From Anaerolineae bacterium (GTDB taxonomy: Bacteria > Chloroflexota > Anaerolineae > UBA4142): 9,694 nucleotides of DNA. The stretch is from assembly GCA_027457205.1 (NCBI GenBank), contig DAIDTM010000371.1:1-9694 (forward strand), in the 5' to 3' direction. The translations under genes and the position numbers were made by a program. Positions within the stretch are counted from its first letter, which is position 1; every line of letters starts with the position of its first letter. Below, one piece after another: positions 1 through 5,203 of the stretch. The notes beneath the pieces are model-generated. The model saw only the letters and a program-made list of their open reading frames with translations, searched no databases and was not told the DNA's origin.

Positions 1-441
1 GACGAAGACCGCGCCGCCCGCCTGCGCCAGTCCATCGCCGCCTATGACGAAGCGCTCCGCTTCTATCGCCCCGACACCGCGCCGCTCGACTATGCGGCTA
101 CGCAAAATAATCGCGGCATCATCTTGAGCTACCTCGCCAATCTGCCCGACGAAGACCGCGCCGCGCACCTGCGCCAGTCCCTCGCCGCCTATGACGAAGC
201 GCTCCGCTTCCGCCGCCCCGACACCGCACCGCTCGCCTACGCCACCACGCAAAATAATCGCGGCGCCATCTTGAGCGACCTCGCCACTCTGCCCGACGAA
301 GACCGCGCCGCGCGCCTGCGCCAGTCCCTCGCCGCCTATGACACCGCATTGCAGTTCTACCGCCCCGACACCGCACCGCTCAACTATGCCACGACGCAAT
401 TCAATATGGCAATTCTTTTCGCGGAACTGGCAGATGAAGCC
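1..441 (+). repeat. Three tandem 147-bp coding repeats
   Basis: Copies start at 1, 148 and 295 and are close to identical in DNA as well as protein, including synonymous positions (for example gacgaagaccgcgccg and cctatgac in each). A fourth unit (442-588) keeps the spacing but has diverged. The period of 147 bp equals 49 codons, so copy-number change stays in frame. The array very likely extends upstream of the window. Confidence 0.9.
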
Positions 442-648
442 GGCGAAGACCGGCGCGCGCGGTTGCGCGAGGCGTTACGATGCGCGGTCACCGCGCTGTC
501 GTTCTTTACGCAATCGCGGCATGCGCCGTACATCGAGCAAGCGCGCGGCTTGCTACGGAACATCCGCGAACAATGCAGCGACCAGTTCTCGGATTTGTGG
601 GTAGAATTGAACGTCGGCGACATGCCGGAGTGGCTACAAAAACAATAG
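1..648 (+). CDS. TPR-like repeat protein, C-terminal part (5' end outside window)
   Basis: The frame is open from base 1 to a TAG at 646-648, so this is the 3' end of a longer gene. It encodes about 215 residues built from 49-residue units, each opening with a DEDRAA-L-RQS-AAYDEALRFYRPDTAPL-type segment and followed by a TQNNRGAIL-DLA helix. Units begin at bases 1, 148, 295 and 442, and the fourth is degenerate (GEDRRARLREAL). The alternating amphipathic helices resemble extended TPR units found in long scaffold proteins of filamentous bacteria, some of which carry CHAT, NACHT or kinase domains upstream; no such domain is visible here. After the repeats comes a non-repeated cap of about 50 residues ending MPEWLQKQ. 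No signal peptide or membrane segment is seen in this part. It probably mediates protein-protein contacts. It is convergent with the exporter operon and shows no functional link to it. Confidence 0.85.
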   Translation, partial: DEDRAARLRQSIAAYDEALRFYRPDTAPLDYAATQNNRGIILSYLANLPDEDRAAHLRQSLAAYDEALRFRRPDTAPLAYATTQNNRGAILSDLATLPDEDRAARLRQSLAAYDTALQFYRPDTAPLNYATTQFNMAILFAELADEAGEDRRARLREALRCAVTALSFFTQSRHAPYIEQARGLLRNIREQCSDQFSDLWVELNVGDMPEWLQKQ

Positions 649-680
649 ACCTTCGAGGTTTTTGAACACCTCGAAGGTCT
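637..680 (-). terminator. Rho-independent terminator of the exporter operon
   Basis: A perfect 13-bp inverted repeat (arms 647-659 agaccttcgaggt and 668-680 acctcgaaggtct, 8-nt loop) is followed on the minus strand by attgtttttg (637-646), a usable U-tract. It lies downstream of both possible ATPase stop codons. On the plus strand the hairpin begins inside the TAG stop of the TPR gene and has no T-run after it, so it may only weakly stop or stabilise that transcript. Confidence 0.75.
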
Positions 681-684
681 GATC

Positions 685-716
685 AACCACCCAACCACCT
701 AACCACCCAACCCTCA
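685..716. repeat. Octamer tandem repeat (aaccaccc)n between convergent genes
   Basis: Three 8-bp units (aaccaccc, aaccacct, aaccaccc at 685-708) are followed by a degenerate fourth unit (709-716). On the minus strand this reads as closely spaced GGG/GG runs in the 3' part of the operon transcript, just before the terminator hairpin. No gene is seen in this spacer. Confidence 0.8.
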
Positions 717-863
717 AACCTTCTCCAGCACCTGCTTGACTTGCCCCGCAAGCGCGTCCAGCCCCAGCCCGTCCAATTCCGCCGGCACATTGCCGTCCAG
801 AATCGCGTGTCCCAGTGCAGACTCTTTGAACTCGCGCAAGTCCTCCAAATACACATTGCCGAT
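714..863 (-). other. In-frame 49-codon continuation of the ATPase after TAG
   Basis: Directly after the ATPase TAG (864-866) the same frame stays open for 49 codons to a TGA at 714-716. The peptide begins IGNVYLEDLREFKESALGHA, continues with AILDGNVPAELDGL and ends VKQVLEKV. It looks like real protein, with charged amphipathic helices, no rare-codon clusters and a natural end just before the terminator. The likeliest readings are that a sense codon (GAG, CAG, AAG or TGG) mutated to TAG, a sequencing error, or stop readthrough. Similar C-terminal helices occur on some MacB-type ATPases, which I recall but have not checked. Confidence 0.65.
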
Positions 864-1547
864 CTACTCATCGCGCTTGACGCGCCCATCGCGCACCGTG
901 ACGATGCGGTCTGCCGCGCGCGCGCCCGCCGGGTTGTGCGTGACGACGATGAACGTCGTGCCGTGCTCGCGGTTCAACTGCCGCAACAAGTCCATGATCT
1001 CGTCAGTGCTCTTACTGTCAAGGTTGCCGGTCGGCTCGTCCGCGAGGATGAGCGTGGGGTTGTTCGCCAACGCGCGCGCGATCGCGACACGCTGCCGCTG
1101 ACCGCCGGACAATTGCCCCGGCACAAAGTGTAGCCGGTCGCCAAAGCCGACGAGCGTCAGCAGTTGCGCCGCGCGCGCGCGGCGCGCCGCATCGCTCATA
1201 TTTTCCTCCTGCAGTGGAATCTCGACGTTCTCCAGCGCCGTGAGCGTCGGAATCAGATTGTGCAATTGAAAGACAAAGCCAACCGTCTTGGAGCGAAACC
1301 GGTCAAGGTCTTTCACCTTGCCCAAGTCTTGCCCGGCGACCAGGCACGCGCCGCTCGTCGGGCGGTCGAGCGCGCCGAGCAGGTTGAGCAGCGTACTCTT
1401 GCCGCTGCCGGACGGTCCCATCACCGCGACAAACTCGCCGGCGCGGATCGTCAGATTCACACCGTCCAGCGCGCGGACGCCCACACCATCGCCGTAGATT
1501 TTCGTCAACTCGTGCGTCTCGACGACGATTTTCTTTTCGTCTACCAT
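864..1547 (-). CDS. MacB/LolD-type ABC transporter ATP-binding protein
   Basis: This is a 227-residue cytoplasmic ATPase that would power the permease encoded in the same operon. Visible motifs are the A-loop Tyr18, Walker A GPSGSGKS (44-51), Q-loop Gln94, signature LSGGQ (146-150) followed by RQRVAIARAL, Walker B LILADE (166-171), D-loop and H-loop His204. The FVFQLHNLIPTLTALENVEIP and ADEPTGNLDS wording is typical of the MacB/LolD/FtsE exporter group. Length matches the family's usual 220-250 residues, so the nucleotide-binding fold is complete despite the early TAG. The ATG at 1547 has a GAGG-type ribosome site 5 nt upstream and starts 9 nt after the preceding methyltransferase stop. It is the last operon gene. 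The oddity is an in-frame TAG with coding-like sequence beyond it; repaired, it would span 714-1547. Confidence 0.93.
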   Translation of the reverse strand: MVDEKKIVVETHELTKIYGDGVGVRALDGVNLTIRAGEFVAVMGPSGSGKSTLLNLLGALDRPTSGACLVAGQDLGKVKDLDRFRSKTVGFVFQLHNLIPTLTALENVEIPLQEENMSDAARRARAAQLLTLVGFGDRLHFVPGQLSGGQRQRVAIARALANNPTLILADEPTGNLDSKSTDEIMDLLRQLNREHGTTFIVVTHNPAGARAADRIVTVRDGRVKRDE

Positions 1548-1556
1548 CTCATCCTC

Positions 1557-2390
1557 TCAACTCGCAATCTTTCCAAGCCGGTAGTGGAAAACGCCCATAG
1601 TTTTTGCCAATAGTGGGATATAGCGCACCCAGCGAATCCGAGCCAACCGCGGCTCGGGGCAACGGAAGGGAAACCACTCGTCGAGCAGGCAGATTCCATC
1701 GCTCCAACTTTCGAGGTCTCTGCCGTGTTTCAGCCCCCAGTGACAACGCGCGCCGATCTTGGTGCGAGCAACTCGACGATTGTTCGCCCAGACAAAGAAC
1801 GGCGAAAAAGCATCCAAGACCAACTCCGCGCCTGGGAAATGTTCCTTCAACATCAACACCACGGACTTGATCTGCGCTTGTTCAAAGAACATGAAAACAC
1901 CTTCGGCGAGAAAGAGAAACGGACGCTGGCGCTGGACGCTTGCCGCGTCGAGCCACGCGCGGTCGAGCACCGAACCAGCCAGTAAATGATAGCGCGTCCC
2001 TTCACCGCCAATGTACTTGCGGCGCAGTTCGACCAGTTGTGGCAAATCGAGATCATACCACTCTACCCTGCCATTATCCACGCGCTCAAAGCGGGAATCG
2101 AGACCACATCCAATATGAATGACGACTGCATCCGGGTAGCGCGCCAGAAAATCCCGCGCCTGGCGGTCGAACTCTCGGCTGCGCAGGACAAGCGCGACCC
2201 GAGTCTCATCGTCGATCTTAGTGAGAATCCGCGAGAAATCATACTCCATCTGCCAGACCAGCGCCACGGCTCGCTCGTCTTTGATTAGGGCATCGGGGCG
2301 CTGTGATTCCATCGCTCGAATGAAGAGTGGAACGAGCGCCGATTCGATCATGCCACTCAGGTTGTGATTAGGAGTCTCGGGCACGTTCAT
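1557..2390 (-). CDS. Class I SAM methyltransferase, TcmP/LCMT superfamily
   Basis: This 277-residue soluble enzyme resembles the polyketide O-methyltransferase TcmP/leucine carboxyl methyltransferase group (COG3315-like), which uses S-adenosylmethionine, often to methylate carboxyl or hydroxyl oxygens. Visible features are an N-terminal cap with RPDALIKDERAV (31-42), motif I VVIHIGCGLDSRF (89-101), an acidic motif EWYDLDLPQLVELR (110-123) and motif IV-like FLFLAEGVFMFF (158-169). The C-terminal strand ends FHYRLGKIAS. The ATG at 2390 overlaps the previous gene's TGA (ATGA, 2387-2390), which implies translational coupling and rules out the longer open frame to 2585. The substrate is unknown. 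It is clearly divergent from the neighbouring methyltransferase, so the pair is not a recent duplication. Confidence 0.88.
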   Translation of the reverse strand: MNVPETPNHNLSGMIESALVPLFIRAMESQRPDALIKDERAVALVWQMEYDFSRILTKIDDETRVALVLRSREFDRQARDFLARYPDAVVIHIGCGLDSRFERVDNGRVEWYDLDLPQLVELRRKYIGGEGTRYHLLAGSVLDRAWLDAASVQRQRPFLFLAEGVFMFFEQAQIKSVVLMLKEHFPGAELVLDAFSPFFVWANNRRVARTKIGARCHWGLKHGRDLESWSDGICLLDEWFPFRCPEPRLARIRWVRYIPLLAKTMGVFHYRLGKIAS

Positions 2391-3244
2391 CTGACCGTCG
2401 CGTGAACAATCGCATACACCGGCGCGACGACGCGCGCCTTTTGGTTCGCGCCGGCAAAATATGCCTTCTTCAGCGCGTCGCTGTCCGCGTTGACGATGTT
2501 CTCGAAACCGCGCTGCGCGAGAAACTCTTCGATGCGTCCTCTTGCGATGCCGAAGGACAGCCCTTCGCCGGTCACGCCGCGCCATCGCTGCATCGACTTG
2601 ACCTCGTTCTCCTTCATTGTCCCGTCGAGCGCCGCTCTGTAAATGTAATCGAAGACGATGGAACTGCCGGCGCCGGAATTGCCGGCGACGAACGCCAGTG
2701 TTGCGTCCACCGCATCGGCGGCGAGATACATCGTTACACCTTCCCAGATGATCAGCGTCTTGAGCCGCTTGTCGTAACCGCGTGCGAACAACTTGTCGAG
2801 CGTCTCACTGCGAAAGTCAATCGGAACAAATGTGACATCGCTCGGCAAATTGCCTAGAATCTTCTCGAGCTTGGCGATCTTGACGCGCTGCGTCGCCGGG
2901 TGATCGACTTCAAAGACCTTGGCGTGCCCGCGCAATCGCTCAAAGCGGTACGCGCGTGTGTCGAATCCCGCGCCTAGAATCACCAACTGCTGAATGCCGT
3001 CGGCGATGCCGCATTGCAGGTAATCATCGATGAACCGCGTGCGCGCCGCGAGGAACTCCAACACGCCGGGCGAGCGGCGCGTTGCGTATCCCATCGTCGC
3101 CTTGCCCAAAATCCAGAGCCATGAACTGACGAACTGGCGCGCGTACGGGTCGTAGCAGACGCGCTCGCCCGCTGGCTTGCTCGATTCCAACGCGCGCGCC
3201 ATCGCGATTCCTTCCGCGGTGAGACTGGATTGATTTCTTTTCAT
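2387..3244 (-). CDS. Class I SAM methyltransferase, LCMT/TIGR00027-like
   Basis: This is a 285-residue soluble methyltransferase. The N-terminal SLTAEGIAMARALES (7-21) and DPYARQF (32-38) are hallmarks of the LCMT-superfamily branch annotated as TIGR00027-type SAM-dependent methyltransferases. Motif I is LVILGAGFDTRAYRF (87-101), the acidic SAM-binding motif is FEVDHPATQ (111-119), and the WEGVTMYL segment (167-174) is the family's post-motif signature. Start choice: the ATG at 3244 has GGCGGAG 6 nt upstream and lies 17 nt after the adaptor stop, while the open frame to 3304 overlaps the adaptor and lacks family-like residues. It ends in a 4-nt overlap with the second methyltransferase. The substrate cannot be read from sequence; co-transcription with an exporter suggests modification of a transported compound. 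Confidence 0.88.
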   Translation of the reverse strand: MKRNQSSLTAEGIAMARALESSKPAGERVCYDPYARQFVSSWLWILGKATMGYATRRSPGVLEFLAARTRFIDDYLQCGIADGIQQLVILGAGFDTRAYRFERLRGHAKVFEVDHPATQRVKIAKLEKILGNLPSDVTFVPIDFRSETLDKLFARGYDKRLKTLIIWEGVTMYLAADAVDATLAFVAGNSGAGSSIVFDYIYRAALDGTMKENEVKSMQRWRGVTGEGLSFGIARGRIEEFLAQRGFENIVNADSDALKKAYFAGANQKARVVAPVYAIVHATVR

Positions 3245-3261
3245 CGCGTGCTCCGCCGAAA

Positions 3262-4365
3262 TTACTGCTTCGCGTTGATCTCGATGTGCCCGGTCATTCC
3301 CCACCGCAGCGTCGGGTCGAGTTGATCGAACTCAACATAGATCGTATAGTTCGTCCCGCCCTGCTTCTGCGACGAGATCGGCGCGATGTACGTCACCTTG
3401 CCGCTGAAACTTTTGCCGGGCAGCGCTTCGAACGTGACCGCGACGATTTGCCCCAGCTTGACCCGCGCGATGTTCGTCTCGCTCAAGTCGTCCGTCTCCA
3501 GCCGCAGATTGCTCAAGTCGCCAACAGTCACCACTGGTACGCCCGGCGAAACCATCTCGCCCTCTTTGACGTTGACCGCCGCCACCGTACCGGCAAACGG
3601 CGCGGTCAGCGTTGCGTCCGCCAGCACCGCGTTTGTCTGATCAAGCCGCGCCTGCGCTGCTGCGATCTCTTCAGGTCGCGCGCCGGCTTTCACGCGGTCG
3701 AGATTCGCCTGCGCGACCGCAACGGCTGATTCCGCGACGCGAATATCCTCCGCCGTCGCGCCTTTGGCGACTTGCATATAACGCGCCTGCGCGACCGTGT
3801 ATTCCTGCGACGCGAGTTGCAGCGCCGCACTCTGCGGATACATTCCGACCATCGGGTCGTCTTTCACCCGGTCATACGCCGACTGCGCGTCTTTCAACGA
3901 TGCCGCCGTACGATCCACGCCGGCTTTGGCAATTGCGATGTCCTCCGGCGTCGCGCCCGCGCGCACCCTGGCGAGCTGAGCGCGCGCGGCGTCAAGGTTC
4001 GCCTGCGCGACCGCGAGGTCCTCCTTCGTCGCGCCGGCTTTCAACTGCGCCAATTGCGCCTGCGCCATCGCGACCGTGGCGTTCAACTCGCCGCTTTCAA
4101 GCAGCACCAGACCATCGCCGGCTTTAACCACATCGCCCGGCGCGACCGACACTTTCGCCGCCTGCCCCGCAACTTTGAACGAGAGATCCGCGCGCCGGAC
4201 CGGGACGAGCGTACCAGATGCCGTCACCAAATTCTCAAAATCGGTGAGAGCCGCCGCCGGCGTGGGCGTCGGTTTAGCGCCGATCATTCCGCTACCCAGT
4301 CCAACGTACCCCAGCGCGAGCACGACGACCACGATGACCCCGATGATGATGTTTCGTCTGTTCAT
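3262..4365 (-). CDS. HlyD/MacA-type periplasmic adaptor (membrane fusion) protein
   Basis: This 367-residue adaptor would partner the MacB-like permease. It starts with an N-terminal membrane anchor (about residues 5-27: IIIGVIVVVVLALGYVGLG) and a Pro/Thr-rich spacer. A first lipoyl-like half follows (about 58-92, VAGQAAKVSVAPGDVVKAGD). A long Ala/Gln/Leu-rich coiled-coil hairpin spans about 95-248, and the second lipoyl half is at 250-285 (TLTAPFAGTVAAVNVKEGEMV). A beta-barrel/membrane-proximal part ends WGMTGHIEINAKQ. The hairpin carries four GAT/R-x-E-D/E motifs at 111, 137, 202 and 228, in two pairs each 26 residues apart, so it grew by internal duplication. Length is typical of MacA-like proteins. 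The ATG at 4365 has a strong GGAGG 5 nt upstream. No outer-membrane channel gene is present; in a monoderm-like lineage none would be needed. Confidence 0.93.
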   Translation of the reverse strand: MNRRNIIIGVIVVVVLALGYVGLGSGMIGAKPTPTPAAALTDFENLVTASGTLVPVRRADLSFKVAGQAAKVSVAPGDVVKAGDGLVLLESGELNATVAMAQAQLAQLKAGATKEDLAVAQANLDAARAQLARVRAGATPEDIAIAKAGVDRTAASLKDAQSAYDRVKDDPMVGMYPQSAALQLASQEYTVAQARYMQVAKGATAEDIRVAESAVAVAQANLDRVKAGARPEEIAAAQARLDQTNAVLADATLTAPFAGTVAAVNVKEGEMVSPGVPVVTVGDLSNLRLETDDLSETNIARVKLGQIVAVTFEALPGKSFSGKVTYIAPISSQKQGGTNYTIYVEFDQLDPTLRWGMTGHIEINAKQ

Positions 4366-4380
4366 TCAATCCTCCGGACC

Positions 4381-4460
4381 CAGTGTCCAGTAATCGGTAT
4401 TCAGTCATCAGATTCCTGATCGACGGCTGCTGTCTGAATACTGACCACTGAATACTGGAA
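4381..4460. repeat. Repeat-filled 97-nt spacer inside the operon
   Basis: The only sizeable gap in the operon (4366-4462) holds copies of CTGAATACTG at 4434-4443 and 4448-4457 (14-bp period). An inverted copy, gtattcag, lies at 4397-4404, and a small dyad (atcag/ctgat) at 4407-4420. No convincing -35/-10 pair is seen. The inverted copies could fold in the mRNA between the membrane methyltransferase and the adaptor and change their relative expression. Confidence 0.6.
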
Positions 4461-4462
4461 AT

Positions 4463-5188
4463 TTACCACGCACCCGGCAGCAAGCGATAACGCACGCGCT
4501 GCGCGTACTCGGCATAGCCCGGCAGTTCGGCTTGCAGCATCCGATCCTCAAGCGCAGTGCGGGCAATGAAGATCACGGCGATGATCAAGGCGGGAACGAG
4601 CGCCCACCACGAACCAAGAATGAGCGCGGTGCTCAACCAGAGAAGGATCACGCCGACGTACATCGGATGACGAACCAGGCGGTACGGTCCGGTTGCTGCA
4701 ACCTGATGTCCCCGGTCATCCTGAATCCGCACAACGGTCGACAGGAACGGATTCGACAGCATCGCCCAATAAGTAATTCCCATCGACAGGAACAAGCCAA
4801 CAACGCCAATGGCTTGCACCGCTACGTGCATGGTTGTCCATCCGAACCGCACGGCATCCAGCCCTGCAACCACCAGCAGGACAAAGAGCATCAATGTGTA
4901 GAACGACATCAAGACCTTGTCCCAGTTTTCGGCGCTCTGCCCAATCCTGCCCCGCTCGTTGATGAGGTCCGGATTCCGCCGCGCGACGTACAGCCCGATC
5001 GTCGCGACGATCAGCACGTTGAGAACCAGATACATCCACGCGGCGGTCCAGTCCAGCCGTCCCGCGGCGAGGAAAAGCACGACGCCCATGACCACCATGG
5101 AGCCAAAAACCTGAATGAGCCGGTTGATCCCCGAGCGGTCCAGCGCATTCTGCCGAGCGTTCGTCGGCATCGAGTTCAGATTCGACAT
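4463..5188 (-). CDS. Membrane methyltransferase, ICMT/PEMT (NnrU-like) family
   Basis: This 241-residue integral membrane protein has about five hydrophobic segments (roughly 28-43, 50-69, 94-112, 122-144 and 176-209). The C-terminal core has GPYRLVRHPMYVG (167-179) and ED-x2-L-x3-LPGYAEYAQRVRYRLLPG (214-239). This is the pattern of isoprenylcysteine carboxyl methyltransferases and bacterial phospholipid methyltransferases, which bind SAM through the RHPxY segment and the late Glu. Prokaryotic relatives act on unknown small or lipid substrates, since bacteria generally lack prenylated CaaX proteins. The ATG at 5188 has GGAGG 6 nt upstream and sits 15 nt after the permease stop. Position between permease and adaptor genes suggests that it acts on the exported substrate or on membrane lipid near the pump. 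Family confidence is high and substrate unknown. Confidence 0.88.
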   Translation of the reverse strand: MSNLNSMPTNARQNALDRSGINRLIQVFGSMVVMGVVLFLAAGRLDWTAAWMYLVLNVLIVATIGLYVARRNPDLINERGRIGQSAENWDKVLMSFYTLMLFVLLVVAGLDAVRFGWTTMHVAVQAIGVVGLFLSMGITYWAMLSNPFLSTVVRIQDDRGHQVAATGPYRLVRHPMYVGVILLWLSTALILGSWWALVPALIIAVIFIARTALEDRMLQAELPGYAEYAQRVRYRLLPGAW

Positions 5189-5203
5189 GTCACACCTCCA
5201 TCG

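Noticed and set aside
1..441. CRISPR array
   Set aside because: The repeat unit is 147 bp, contiguous without spacers and in frame with a protein.
864..866. Recoding of TAG as an amino acid in this organism
   Set aside because: The TPR gene ends naturally in TAG (646-648) and no pyrrolysine or suppressor context is visible; one mutated or misread codon explains the ATPase better.
2391..2585. Upstream start at 2585 for the second soluble methyltransferase
   Set aside because: The extra 65 residues are Arg-rich and out-of-frame reading of the preceding gene; the ATGA overlap at 2387-2390 is the natural start.
3245..3304. Upstream start at 3304 for the first soluble methyltransferase
   Set aside because: It overlaps the adaptor gene, has no ribosome site there, and the extra residues are not family-like; 3244 has GGCGGAG.
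4431..4458. Second operator for the regulator in the operon's internal spacer
   Set aside because: It shares only a short ACTGAA half-site-like core with the dyad at 8040-8061 and lacks the matching arms or a promoter.
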